Notes: a model not told the origin generated them from the letters alone. A DNA stretch of 64,000 bases from Nepenthes gracilis (GCA_033239525.1 BSYO01000004.1:17832037-17896036), one strand, 5' to 3'. Positions 47,201-58,110 are shown, counted from the first letter of the stretch. A program made the numbers and translations.

Positions 47201-50200
47201 TTTCTTCTCTTTATTTTCTTTTTCTTTTCCTGCAGGGGATTGGGATGGCTTGAGGGAGAATTTTGTGCCTTTGCAGCTATTCTATGCTAATATAAGTTAA
47301 GGTTGTAGTAAAAATTTAAGGAAAATTTCATACAAGATTGGGCTTGAGTTGGAGAGTTAGTCATGCCTATGTTCTTTTTCTTTTCCTTTTTTTCTTTGGG
47401 GTGCCGGGGGGGGGGGCGAGGTGGAGGGGTTGGCAGCACACTGTTTCAAAGGGCCTGCAAGTTCCAAATAAAATAGCACAGACCATTATTGATCATTGTC
47501 ATTAAAACTCCCTCACAAGAATGGCACCCAAATCCCAATTCATGTGAAATTGATGAATAGTTAAAAAGGCTTGCCCATACCTTCAGGGTGGGGCTCAGTC
47601 ATGTGATAGGCATCGCAAGTAATGCTTCCGCCCAAAAATTCAGCATAGATGTTTGCACCTCTGATCTGCAGAATTAGAATGAAATCATACAATGAGAAGG
47701 CAAATATTTTGCCATAACATTCGTTCCTTGAGAAGAAATAATCAAAAGCACCATTATACCAGAGCATGCTCTAACTCTTCAAAAAGCAGAACTCCAGCTC
47801 CTTCTCCCATAACAAATCCATCGCGGTTCTGTTGCATAAACAAGCAAATAAAAATAAGAAAGATATGTTAGGAAATGCCCAAAACTAATATTTGACAAAT
47901 AATCGTACATTCAGGATAAATGAACTTGAGGGAGTTTTGACGTTCAATGCTTTCAGATTGCTGATCTAGCAACAGTTGCCATTATGTTGCTTTTAATAAA
48001 ATGAATCAGATCCTCATACACAATGGCAGAAATTAAAGGAAAGATAGAGAAGGGTAGAAGGGACGTATGCAACAGCTTGCTTTCTTATGAAATAATGAAA
48101 TGCTGATACTAATTATCATACAATATCCCAAGGACGGGAAGCTTTGGTGGGATCATTATTCCTTTGTGACAGTGCTCTACAGGCCACAAAACCTCCCAAT
48201 CCTGCAGCAATAATTAATAGATCAGGACAATATCTACATGATACCACAAAACATTCAACACATAGCTACTATAGAGCAAGTTGAAACTTTATACCAATAG
48301 GTATTATTACCGCATCTGAACCACCGCAAAGCATCATATCCTACATTTTCCCAGGAAAATAATGAAAATAGATTCATAAGCATGGGAAACATGAAAGCAA
48401 TCTTGACACCATTCACCAGCTGGTCACTTTTCTCGTTCTTTTTTTTTGTTATTTATTATTATTATTTATTTATTTTGGGGGAAGGATTGAATAAATTTCA
48501 ACTGCCCATAAGCAAAGCATGCAAGGTTACTCACAGCTTCACCTCTGATTATATGATTTGCTGCATTCAACATGCAGAAGTTGCTCGTAGCACAAGCAGT
48601 AGATATTGAATAGTTTGGGCCCATCCATCCCTGCAGAGTTTAAATTCAGGGGCAGTCAGAAGGTCATCATCATCAAGTAAGAAACTTAATTTTGTTGAAA
48701 TCATAACAGACCAAATCCATTGCAAGCATGGCTGAACCCATATTTGTTGTGGCAAAAGGTACACAAAAAGGATTCATCTTCTTATACGAGACACGGAGGG
48801 CTTCTATCGCATCGTTAAAAACCTGCTCAGTTAACAACATAATAAATGTGAAAGCAAGGTTAGATACAAAGAAATTGGTAGGATCAATGCAAAACATATT
48901 CCTTCAAAAAAAAAAGCATCAAAAGAAAAATTAAAGCACAACATATTTTCTTTTGGACACCTCAAGAACCATCTTATTACAACAATAAAAATAAAATATC
49001 AACATAGCAAAACAACAATTAGAGAAATTTTGTTTTTCATTGCAAATGTCTTAGTGTGTCCTAGTTTTAATGCAAATCCACAATGCGGTAGTTAGATTGT
49101 GTGGCTAGGCGAGTCAACATCAGCATAAAGGACGAGGATTCTATCAAAGTTAGTAAAAGCCTCCAGATAAGATCACTGACAAATCCTCAAAACCCAATCG
49201 AAACCCATCGTTGTATCAAGAATTGTGACCTCAAGGTAAAAAGTTACCTTCATTCCACCCATTGCAGAGCCAATCAGAACTCCACACCTTGCCTTATCTA
49301 TTTCACTCATCAAATCTTCTGTGATTCCACCATCTGCCAAAGCTTTCTTGCCAGCAGTAAGCATGTAGAGCATGAATTTGTCCATTCTCTTTGAGAGTTT
49401 CGGTGATACCCATCCTTCAGCAGAGAAGGACTTGATCTCTCCAGCAATTTTCTGTACATATAAAATAGAAATCAGAACAGCAACCAGTCACAATCAACCC
49501 TCTTCACTATCGCACAGGAGAGATTTAGATATGAGTTACCGTTGGAAAACCGGCACAATCAAAAGTCTCTATCTCACTAATGCCGCTGAAACCCTCAAGC
49601 AAATTATTGTAGAAAACATTAGGATCATGACCTAGTGGGGTCACCACGCCCATCCCTGTGACAACAACTCGCCTCTGTTTTGTCAAAGATTTTTGTTTAG
49701 TCGCAATTTTGATTGTAGGTTCAACTGTTACAGCCATGGCTTTCCCTGTAAAATTTTGACAGATTAGCAGCACATAGCTCAGGCGTATGGGCAGGCAGTC
49801 ATAAGCATACATCATCAAGTAAAATCACATTCCACTTTAAGGAACTATTAGATTAGGATTTCTATGTTTAAGGAGATAAATGCAACCCGAAACCTAGTTG
49901 AAGAAGGAAGAATTTCATCCTTGCCACCTAACTCTCTATTGAATATGATCCGCAACAACTACATTGTCTTGAAAAATGAAGGATTTGATAACATGAACTG
50001 TAAACTGAACTGATTCTTCATACTAGACATCTGAAGATGCTTATTTAGCACAGACATGGAATGACATGAGACTAATTGAACGACTTGAGAAATCCCAGTA
50101 AAGTAGAAAGGAAACTCCAAGACTCTTTCTGCATCCAATGTATATCATAAAATAATGCACAAGACATATATGCTTGAACATGATATTGATCATTTGCTCA

Positions 50201-50578
50201 TTAGACTGCACATGCTCCCAAAATGCAACACCACAGTGTCAAGAGTGGAAAGTTTAGTTTGTAATTTATAATATCCCAGGCATTCTCTGTCGTAAGAGAC
50301 AAACCTTCACTCCAATGTCTTTCCAAACGTAGGCATAATTCTTAAAATACAATGAAAATTTTTGAAAGCCCAAAAACTACTTTCAGCATTGTGCAAAGCT
50401 TATTTTGAAAGCTCAAAACACTACTTTCAACGTTGTCTATTTTCAAGCTTTGAGACATTCTAAAAACTACATGTTCCCTATTGTTGTGGAGTACTAAGAA
50501 ATAGAGAACTGATTTACACCAAATGATCCAGAACTTCAAATTTGAAAAAACCCTTCTAATATATGAATCCATGAAACT

Positions 50579-50621
<43 letters not shown>

Positions 50622-51636
50622 CTATAAATAAACTGCCTGATGACCACATGAGATTCTGATAATGATCCAAGGAGTAACATCATCAAACACAAACAACTCA
50701 GAGCTACCTACCATCATCAAACTCATAGCATAGTCAAAGAGCGAGAATATGGGATTTGGAAGAGAGAGATTCATATGCGCATGGATGGATGACGTGAGTC
50801 CCATACACAGGCGCATTAATATAAGATAAAGTGCCAATTGCACAGAGCAAGAGCATGTATCTAGCACTTTAGAATCTCCCTTCACACCATCAACTATGCT
50901 TTCACGCCATCCGCAATGAACAAGTCAAAACACCTCATATTGCATGAATCGGGTGATATTTGTAGGAGCAAGACCACATTGTATAAGTCGAAAACACCTG
51001 CTACATCTTAATTGTAGCGCACACACAATTGAAAACTGCTCATTCGAAATAAATTGAACATGAGTGACTATAAGTGATTCAAACCTTCCCTAGAAGTTCC
51101 ACACTACATAATAACGAGACACTAAGCTCATGCCAAATCAAGAACTAAATATCACAATTGGAAATAGAAATAACAATTTAAACAATAAAAAGGAACGATG
51201 CTAGAGAAGAAAAAAAAACAGCAGGAATCCATCAATTAAGAAATCACATCGAGTTACCTGATTGAACAGCTCTATTGAGAAGCTTCTGCTTGCGGAACAC
51301 ACGACCCGTTTTAAATCCAAAGAGCTCAAGGTCACCAAACAAGGCCATTGAAGAGAGCTCTTTAGAGCTGTTATACTCATCGCAAGGCGCAAACGCCAAG
51401 CGAGAAAACATCGACCCATTAACGAGTGATCCACAAAACGATAAGACAGAGCCCTTGGACAGGTGGTCATTGTGGTTCGGGGCAATCAGAACTCCCCCCT
51501 TACGAGCCCATCTACTGCTGTTGCTTGGTGGGCAAAGAGAGGAATAAGAAGTTTTCTCCCTCTCACACCTCACGGACATGCACGCCGCCACCAGCCACGT
51601 GCACAGCGGTGTCGCCACCGCGTACGCCGCCGCCAT
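32274..51636 (-). CDS. FAB1: 3-oxoacyl-[acyl-carrier-protein] synthase II, chloroplastic (KAS II)
   Basis: Exons, 5' to 3' on the - strand: 51636-51258, 49745-49540, 49451-49248, 48822-48712, 48630-48535, 48340-48295, 48201-48122, 47828-47760, 47665-47581, 34047-33893, 33692-33612, 32856-32797 and 32390-32274 (TAG stop). They total 1689 bp, 562 residues, all GT-AG and in phase. KAS II elongates 16:0-ACP to 18:0-ACP in plastids and so sets the C16/C18 balance. Exon 1 encodes a transit peptide ([20 protein letters not shown]). The ketosynthase begins near residue 150 ([18 protein letters not shown]). The catalytic triad is visible: Cys313 in TACATSN, His453 in INAHATSTP and His489 in [11 protein letters not shown], with conserved Lys484. 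The protein ends [16 protein letters not shown] chose the ATG at 51636 over the in-frame one at 51648 because known plant KAS II proteins start near this motif. SAMGGMK and AEFLGGS favour KAS II over KAS I. Confidence 0.95.
34640..35489 (-). repeat. 3' LTR of the KAS II intron copia element
   Basis: An 850-bp terminal repeat matching 45594-46463. Shared landmarks include TTGGGACTGC.AGCTT, CTTCACCACACAATAA, AATGTGAAAGGAAA and AAACCTCTCACTC. Substitutions and small indels are many, so the insertion is old. AACCA lies just outside. Confidence 0.9.
35774..38209 (-). pseudogene. Decayed copia pol (integrase to RNase H)
   Basis: On the - strand, 38209-37982 carries the GAG-pre-integrase block ([15 protein letters not shown], then [11 protein letters not shown]). 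38036-37752 continues into the integrase core. About 37500-36250 covers integrase and reverse transcriptase in several frames. 35962-35774 is the RNase H block ([17 protein letters not shown], then STTKAEYF). Stops and frameshifts separate the pieces and no frame is long enough to be functional. Confidence 0.82.
40711..41127 (-). repeat. 3' LTR of element E
   Basis: A GA-rich left part, then CTTATATAGAG (TATA-like in - sense), then repeated AAAATCAAAT and AAATAAAAT stretches, ending GATGTCCGCA. It pairs with 42434-42869. Confidence 0.78.
41936..42330 (+). repeat. Inverted partial LTR copy inside element E
   Basis: This segment is the same LTR in + orientation (GATTTTATTTGATTAG, GTCATATTTAGTTAGGAAATTATA, TTTTTCTATATAAG, then CT-rich). 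With the LTR at 42434-42869 it forms an imperfect inverted repeat of about 400 bp. The flanking 70-bp units at about 41865-41935 and 42366-42436 (both with GACTTAGTGATGTTGCTGG) are direct duplicates, pointing to a rearrangement or template switch. Confidence 0.72.
42434..42869 (-). repeat. 5' LTR of element E
   Basis: A 436-bp copy matching 40711-41127 (GGAAGGGAAAAGTAGGGG, CTTATATAGAGAACCTTATTCCTA), ending GATGTTTGCA. No initiator-Met primer site follows directly in - sense; a weak variant (TTTGTATCAAAGAC) lies instead beside the inverted copy at about 41920-41936. Confidence 0.75.
44805..44846 (-). pseudogene. Copia gag zinc knuckle fragment
   Basis: Read on the - strand this encodes [14 protein letters not shown], a complete CX2CX4HX4C knuckle, in the gag part of the KAS II intron copia element. 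The rest of gag (up to 45593) is broken. It lies to the right of solo LTR R, and the matching pol pieces lie to the left. Confidence 0.75.
45594..46463 (-). repeat. 5' LTR of the KAS II intron copia element
   Basis: An 870-bp terminal repeat matching 34640-35489. The AACCA duplication follows at 46464-46468, and the mutated primer-binding site lies just inside (about 45576-45593). Confidence 0.9.
46464..47580. other. Remaining KAS II intron 9 sequence
   Basis: Original intron DNA between the copia insertion and exon 9 (47581-47665). It holds a 22-base A-run at 46740-46761 and a C/G-rich run at about 47400-47416, and nothing coding. The other original part of this intron is 34048-34634. Confidence 0.75.
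49746..51257 (-). other. KAS II intron 1
   Basis: A 1.5-kb phase-1 intron separates the transit-peptide exon from the first ketosynthase exon (donor G/GTAACT, acceptor TTTTACAG). It holds an (AT)n run at 50588-50618 and no recognisable gene. Long reading frames here on the - strand are AT-rich chance frames. Confidence 0.85.
50588..50618. repeat. (AT)n microsatellite in KAS II intron 1
   Basis: About 15 AT units in a row; length is likely to vary between individuals. Confidence 0.92.
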
Positions 51637-52833
51637 ATCAAAATACAATTAAAAAAAAAGTAAAATATTTAACAAGTTATATATGAATATCAACGGATGG
51701 GAGAAAGACCCAGATGCTGAAATGAGGAAACAAAGAGATAGAGAGAAAATGAGAACATGAAGAATATAATATTTACGTTTCCAAACTAAAATAGGAAGAC
51801 GAAGAAAATTGAAGTTAAAAGATGGCATTTCTTATTTTCTCTGACATCTTAAACAAGTAGTTGTTTTTCCACTCTCTCCTAAGTCGAAGGCGTTTGAAGA
51901 CGCCAAGGACTGCGGGGAATCAGGGTCGTCTACCAAAGAGGACTAACGCCAAATGCTGCTGTGTAGATCGGCCAGATGAGCGGAAATCGTTTATATTTGC
52001 ATTCTTTTACATTAAGTAAACAATTCGAACAGGGTCTACAACCAGAAAAATTAATATTTATACATCCGGACTGTTTTCAGATAATTGGGTATTTTTACAT
52101 GTGCAATGTTAAAATCGTAAAAATATATTTGTTTGGGAATAGGAGAATCGAGAGGTCCAAATGAGGATAGGCGTCCAAATGAGAATAGGAGATTCGATTG
52201 TGTCCGGGCACCATGGTTAAATGAACAATTATTTGGCAAGTTACTGTCAAACGTCAAGGTCGTCTCAGGAGGCCCACTTCAGCTAGAATACATCATATAA
52301 TAGTGCTTTGCCTTTTTCTTTTCATTTTTTTAAAAAATTTTTTAATAGAATTTATATTAAAAAATAGTCAAAAAATGAAAAGGTGAAACATATGCTTCAC
52401 ATTACTTGATCTCCATGCTCCACTTCGGCTTAACTGTGAATCATCAGTGCTAATTTTTTTTTGTTCATTCTCTTTTATAAAATGTTGTGGTTAACAGAGA
52501 TTTCGGTGACTAATCTTTCACTTTAAGAAGGCAAGGTATGCCATCTTACCTACCAGGTAATTGATAATTTGATCCTTGCATTTAGATAAATAGCCAAAAG
52601 CATACTGTTGCCATTTTTTATCTATACATTCTTTACTCTTATTGCCTTATTTTCACATACGTCAATAGAGAAAATGTATTTCCACACTAAAATGTAAAGT
52701 TATGGCAACGAAAAGGATTAGACATAAAAGATTTCTTTTCTAATACTTATATCCAAGAAGAAATATTTTGCGATATAATGACATTTAATTACTTTATTAA
52801 TTGATAAATTTTGTCAAAAAAAAGAGAAATTTA
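51637..52833. other. KAS II upstream region
   Basis: Presumed promoter and 5' UTR of KAS II. A TATA-like ATATATAA on the - strand lies at 51678-51685, but it is only about 42 bp before the start codon, so it is doubtful as the promoter. No gene is recognisable up to the duplication that marks the Ty3/gypsy insertion. Confidence 0.55.
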
Positions 52834-52838
52834 GAGAC

Positions 52839-53882
52839 TGATGGTATACTAACAGTGGCCTGGTCCCAAAAAGTCAACAAAGGACCAAGAATAACGGTCA
52901 ACACTTTAACGGCCCAGAAGAAAAAAACAGGCCCAAGAGCTAAAAGGCCCAGGACGGTCAACGCTGGAATTGACCATCGGGCGGCCAACGCGCACGCTGA
53001 CGGTCAACTCCAACGTTGACCTTCCGCGTGCTGCACTTTGGGCCCAAAGGAGGCTTTTCTACAATATTGGGCCTGGTCCATTCGAGCTCATAATCCATTA
53101 GGCGGCCAGCAACCGGCTCTCCGGCATTTCTCACGATCCTAACTGGCACCAAAAATGATATTGACAATATTGGCGCCTTTTACATAAGGAAGGCGCCAGA
53201 TTTTCCCAAATCCTTGCCGACCTGAGCTCTCCAACGGTAACATGCACAGAAGGAAGGCAACCAATTTAGAAAGCTGTTGGCCGCCTCAGAAGGAAACTAT
53301 CTTTCACAGTTTGACAACTGGCGTCTGCCCCAAAAGGCAAGCCAGCCAAGGATCACAAAAGGATCTTTCCTTCCAAAGAGGGAAGATCGTCCTCTCCACC
53401 ATTAATAAGCCCTTGAACCACCATTCAAGGCACGCTTTTAATCACGCACGCTTTCGATTCCTTACGCTTACGCTTTCTATAACGCAAAACAAGTGCTTTC
53501 AAAAATCTTTCTCACTCATCAAACTCGAGAATCGTCCACATTCTCTGCTACGCAAACACACTCACCATCAATCCTAAGGCAAACAAGCGCGCATCTTACG
53601 GCTGTTTACTGCCTTCCCACCTCTGAGATTCAAGAAGGCGTCCACGTCTCCCTTTCATCTGGGAAAACACACTCTGTCTCTCTCTCTATTTCGATTTCAT
53701 TCTTTTGAAGACTGTTTTACTGACTTGAGCGTCGGAGTGTTTTCGGTGGGATAACTTTCCGCCGACACACTAACCACCTGTTCTGTTTAGTGGTGTCCAG
53801 GATCCAACCCAGGGAACGGAGTCGGAACCACGCCAAGAGGATCACCCGAATTTGTTTGAAGTTCGGATCCAGAGACGCATCA
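52839..53882 (+). repeat. 5' LTR of the Tat element
   Basis: A 1044-bp repeat, TGATGGTATAC...GACGCATCA. Its first 150 bp differ much more from the 3' LTR than the rest does; large blocks such as TATTGACAATATTGGCGCC and GGCAAACAAGCGCGC are identical in both. It carries many GGTCAA/TTGACC motifs near its start. Confidence 0.94.
52860..53025. promoter_or_regulatory. Cluster of W-box-like GGTCAA/TTGACC motifs in the LTR
   Basis: In about 165 bp the LTR has GTCAAC or GGTCAAC four times and TTGACC twice. Some sit as facing pairs, such as CGGTCAACG...ATTGACC and CGGTCAACT...GTTGACC. TTGAC(C/T) is the core bound by WRKY transcription factors in plants, so the LTR could answer to stress or defence signals. 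The same cluster recurs in the 3' LTR at about 62774-62925. Function is inferred. Confidence 0.5.
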
Positions 53883-53883
53883 T

Positions 53884-53901
53884 TGGCGCCGTCTGTGAGA
53901 A
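53884..53901 (+). promoter_or_regulatory. Primer-binding site
   Basis: TGGCGCCGTCTGTGAGAA starts one base after the 5' LTR. TGGCGCC is the usual start of primer-binding sites in many plant Ty3/gypsy elements, complementary to a tRNA 3' end (GGCGCCA). I do not assign the exact tRNA. Confidence 0.8.
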
Positions 53902-53961
53902 CGTTTACAAAAGCAAACCACAAATCTTCACAAACGCTCTCTTTCACCTTTTGATTCTGCA

Positions 53962-55669
53962 ATGGTGAACACAAGAGCCCAAGCTAGCGATCCCGCTAGA
54001 GATGCTGCTAACCCCGACCAGGACCACGCTGCCGGTGCCATGGTCAACGGGGCAACAGGTGGAGTTCCACCGCCTTATTTTCAATAACTGGTAGAGCAGA
54101 TGTAGGCTACAATCGCTTGCTCCAGTCACTTTGCATTCAGAACGAGCAACGACAGCAGGCGGCTCCTGCAGCAGCCATTCCAGCACCTGCCACCAAAAGG
54201 GGTGGCCAGAGGAAGAAAAAGCCTGCCAAAAGGCCCGTGAAAGCCGGGGACAATCCGGCTCCAGCGTCCTCCCGCATTCCTGGCCAAAACAGGCCTGAAG
54301 AACGCTCTGGGAGCACGTCTCCGCCAGAAAGCCCGGAGAGAAGAAATCCCCGATACTCTCAGGTAGAAGACAACAACGCAGTCCAAGAGTGAGCCTCCAG
54401 GATTGGCAGATCCACTGGAGGCAGCAGCCGACCGGTTGCTGAACCCTCCAGGGACAAGACGGAGTTGAGGGATTACCTCAACTCCAAACGATCAGCAAAC
54501 GCCGCTCGCGCTAATCCGCGAGTGGACAAGATTTGGAACCGTGTGTTCCAGGATGAGGAGCGCGCCATCGACTTGGACCGATCTCCTTTTACTATGGAGA
54601 TCCTGAGCCGTCCACTGCCAACGAAGTTCAAGATGCCGTCCCTTGACTTATACGATGGGGGCAGTGATCCGGTTGACCACCTGGATCACTTCTGCACCCA
54701 TCTGAGCTGCAAGTGCTAGAAGACTCAGCGATGTGCCGCTGTTTTCCACTTACGCTGAAGGCAGATGCCAGAATCTCGTTCCATCACCTCCCTTCAGGCA
54801 CCATCAGCAGTTTCCGTGAGCTCACGGATCTCTTCCTGGCTCAGTACGCCTCGAGCCGACGGAAAGAGAAGTAGCCATGGCATCTCTCCCACATAAAGCA
54901 GAAACCGGTAGAGAACCCATGGCGTTTCCTGGATCGCTTCGTGGCGGAGGCTAGGAGGATTTCCAGGATTACAGAGGAGATGAAGTTGGGCAGTTTCATC
55001 TCATCACTGACTTACGGGGATTTTTTCAAGCACCTGGCCCAAAAAAATCCTCAGACTTTTCGAGAGGCAAAATCCATCACTCGGGCCTATGCCATAGTAG
55101 AGGAGGCCAACGAGGCAAAACGTTCAGAATGGGCGGATCAGCCTCGGCCGTTCCCTGGTGAAGGGAAGAGGAAGTACAGTGGCGGAGAGCACTCCCGCCA
55201 GAAGCAGCGCCAGACTGGGGCCCTAAAACGCAGAGACTACGGGCCCACCAGTTTCACACCTTTGACGGACACGCGCTCCAACGTCCTCATATAGATCCAT
55301 AGAGAAAAGTTCCAGAAGTGGCCGAAATCGTTGAAGAAGGACTCTGGAAACCAGTCGAAGTACTGTGACTTCCATCGCTCTGCTGGCCATTCAACTGAGG
55401 ACTGCAATACGCTGCAGAGGGAGATCGAGGAGCTGATTCGTAGATGCCACCTCACCAGATTTGTTAAAGGTCCTAGACAGAGCTCTGGAGCGCGGCTGGC
55501 GAGGAGGGGCAGGAACAGACTCCACCCCGGAATCGGGTTGCAGCGGGGGTGGTCAGTATGGTCGCCGCCCGACCCGCTAAAAACCCATCTGGCAGCGAGG
55601 AGCAGTAGACTGGGAGGAAGAAACAGCGCATGGCGGACAACTAAATCAGTTTCAGTGATGATGACTTAG
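53962..55669 (+). pseudogene. Decayed gag
   Basis: The likely start, ATG at 53962, opens MVNTRAQASDPARD, followed by two in-frame stops (about 54085-54105). The frame then shifts: 54117-54719 has one stop at 54390, and 54941-55669 is in another frame. The middle region (NRVFQDEERAIDLDR, LYDGGSDPVDHLDHF) and the following block are typical of the retrotransposon gag domain. A zinc knuckle of the CX2HX4HX4C type is kept at 55361-55404 (CDFHRSAGHSTEDC); this His variant is usual for Tat gag. Confidence 0.85.
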
Positions 55670-55670
55670 C

Positions 55671-56104
55671 CCATGTAGTGTCCCCCCATGCTGATCCCCT
55701 CGTTGTATCCGCGCTTGTTTTAATGGTAGTGTAGACTACTAGCTGAAGCGAGTATTTATTGATAATAAAAGTTCTCGTAATTTGCTTTACTTGGATGCTT
55801 TCTTTAGATTAGGCCTAAAAAGAACCAACTAAAATCGGCCAAGGGCCCATTATACGGCCTTGACAACGAACCAGTGCCCGTTCAAGGGACTATTCAATTG
55901 GAAGTTACATTAGGGACATATCCAAAGATAGCAAGTCACACTCTTACCTTCCTGGTGGTCGACCTACCCTCAGTATACAATGCTATACTGGGCAGGCCAT
56001 GCTTGACAGCATTCGGGGCTATCATCTCGATCCCGCACCTCAAAATGAAGTTTCCAACGCCCTACGGTGTCGGAGAGGTGTTGGGCGACCAAATTACTGG
56101 ATGA
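55671..56104 (+). pseudogene. Decayed aspartic protease region
   Basis: The protease lies between gag and reverse transcriptase. The active-site loop at about 55758-55775 reads IDNKSS, where Tat elements have a D-N-G-S-S type loop, so the essential Gly is Lys. Stops precede it and a frameshift follows (about 55800-55830). The C-terminal part (FLVVDLPSVYNAILGRPCL) is well kept at 55943-55999. Confidence 0.78.
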
Positions 56105-57048
56105 ACCTGCTATATGTCGCAGATTACCCCAAGTGCAGCGCTAAAATGACTGGGGAACTCGACCATAGAGACGAGACTACCCTTCAGCAGGCGCAGTCCG
56201 GTGAAGCCACCAATCTAATCCCACTGGACCCGGAGAATCCAGAGAAGTGTGTACAGATCTGCGGCTCACTCATCGGACCACTACGCGATGAGCTGATTGC
56301 GTTCCTGCGAAGGAACGCTGACCTTTTCGCTTGGACTCCGATGGACATGCCTGGAATCCCGGCAGAAGTAATGGTTCACAGGCTAGGGACTGACTCCAGC
56401 CAGAAACCTGTTAGGCAGAAGCGGAGGAACCACTCCGTCGAAAAACTGATCGCCATTCGAGAGGAGGTGAAGAAGCTGCTGGACGCAGGCTTCATTAGAG
56501 AAGTCCAATATTCAGACTGGCTCTCTAATGTTGTTTTAGTAAAGAAAAGCAATGAAAAATTGTGGATGTGCGTCAATTTTACCGATGTCAACAAGGCCTG
56601 TCCAAAGGACAACTTTCTCTTACCCAAGATCGACCTGCTAGTTGACTCCACGGCTAGACATGAGCTACTCAGCTTCATGGACGCTTATTCGGGTTACAAC
56701 CAGATCTGGACGAGTCCGGAGGACGAGGAGCACACTTCATTCATGACCGATCAAGGCACCTACTACTACAAGGTGATGCCTTTCGGATTCAAAAACACTG
56801 GAGCAACTTACCAGCGCTTGGTTAAAAAGATGTTCGAAAAACAGATTGGTCGCAACATGGAGGTCTACGTCGACGATATGCTCGTTAAAAGCAAGGTCAC
56901 TGGCGACCACATACGCGACTGGGAAAGAATGTTCGAGATGCTCTGTAAGCACCACATGAAGTTGAATCCAGCTAAGTGTGTCTTCAGAGTGGCATCTCGC
57001 AAATCCCTGGGTTTCATATCTCCCAACGAGGGATCGAGGCAAACCTAG
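55999..57048 (+). pseudogene. Reverse transcriptase (longest open part of pol)
   Basis: This 349-residue open frame is not expected to act alone. It shows the pol linker (ELIAFLRRNADLFAWTPMD), the RT entry (VKKLLDAGFIREVQYSDWL), FMDAYSGYNQI, the palm motif VMPFGFKNTGATYQRL and the catalytic YVDD box (EVYVDDMLVKSK, near residue 290). It loses frame at about 57010, at SRKSLGF, where the +2 frame takes over (GIEANLEKIQAL). Confidence 0.9.
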
Positions 57049-57049
57049 A

Positions 57050-57660
57050 GAAAATCCAGGCGCTCACTGACATGGCGCCGCCACGAAGCGTTAAGGATGT
57101 CCAGCGACTGACTGGACAGCTGGTAGCACTGTCCCGCTTCCTTGCGAAGTCTGGCGACAAGTACCGCCCTTCTTTAAAGCCCTTAGAGGAACGAAATCTA
57201 ACCGGTTCCAGTGGACAGCGGAATGCCAAACCGCTTTCGATGAACTGAAATGATACTTGGCCAGCCCGCCATTGTTGGTGTCGCCTAAGGGCGGAGAAGA
57301 TTTATATCTTTACTTGGCAGTTTCGGAGGCGTCCTTGAGTTCTGTCATTGTGCGCCAGGACTCCGACGCCCAGCGGCTGGTCTACTACGTAAGTAAAACA
57401 TGACCGGCCCAGAGACCCGTTACTCGCACGCAGAAAAATTAGCCTTGGCGCTAATATTCTCAGCGCGGAAGTTGAGGCCTTACTTTCAGGCCCACCGGAT
57501 AGTGGTCCTTACGGATCAGCTGCTGAAAAACATCCTTCAGAAACCCGACGTTTCTGGATGATTAGCAAAATGAGCTATCGAGTTGGGCGAGTTCGACATC
57601 GAATTTCAGCCCAGGCCGGCTGTGAAAGCACAGGTGCTGGCTGATTTTATTGTCGAGACT
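57050..57660 (+). pseudogene. RT-associated RNase H (first RNase H), decayed
   Basis: After the RT thumb, pieces in different frames read LYLYLAVSEASLSSVIVRQ, LVYYVSKT and an EKLALAL-like block. These are the usual Ty3 RNase H landmarks, and a QVLADFIVE tether follows at about 57632-57660. Stops at 57246, about 57400 and 57559 break it. Confidence 0.78.
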
Positions 57661-57720
57661 ACAACCCCAGTTCTCGAGGAACAGCCCGAAGAAAACGCGG
57701 AGCTGCCTATCAGAGTTCCG

Positions 57721-58110
57721 GAATGGATACTCCACGTAGACGGATCGTCTACTGACACGGGCAGTGGCGCTGGAGTTGTCCTTACAACTCCTGACGGGTT
57801 TGAGGTGAAATACTCCCTCAGGATCGACTTTCCGACAACCAACAACGTTGCCGAGTACGAAGCCTTACTAGCCTGCTTACGATTAGCCAAAGAGTGCTCC
57901 GCTAGGAAGCTGGCGGTTTACAGCGACTCAGAGCTAATCGTTAACCAGGTTAACGGGTGCTTGAGGCAAACAACCATTTCTTGGCCAAGTACTTGGCAAG
58001 AGCGAGGGAGGCCGTCCAGGGTTTCGACAAACTAACCCTAGTTCACGTACCTCGAACGGAAAACTGGAAGGCAGATCAGCTGGCCAAAACCGCTGCAGCC
58101 GAAAACCCAG
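57721..58110 (+). pseudogene. Second, plant-type RNase H (aRNH), frameshifted
   Basis: Clear catalytic landmarks: HVDGSS (Asp), NVAEYEALLACL (Glu) and AVYSDSELIVNQV (Asp) in one frame. After a frameshift at about 57955 come LVHVPRTENWKADQLAK (last Asp) and the following linker. This is a complete second RNase H next to the RT-associated one. Duplicate RNase H domains of this kind are known from plant Tat elements. Confidence 0.85.

Noticed and set aside
51637..51648. Upstream in-frame ATG of KAS II at 51648
   Set aside because: It adds only four residues before the [17 protein letters not shown] start seen in plant KAS II proteins. It cannot be excluded, but the ATG at 51636 is the better choice.
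51678..51685. ATATATAA as the KAS II TATA box
   Set aside because: It is only about 42 bp before the start codon, which leaves almost no 5' UTR. The region is AT-rich, so a chance match is likely.
54126..54386. - strand open frame over gag
   Set aside because: It is a shadow of the gag frame at 54117-54719, which has clear gag features.
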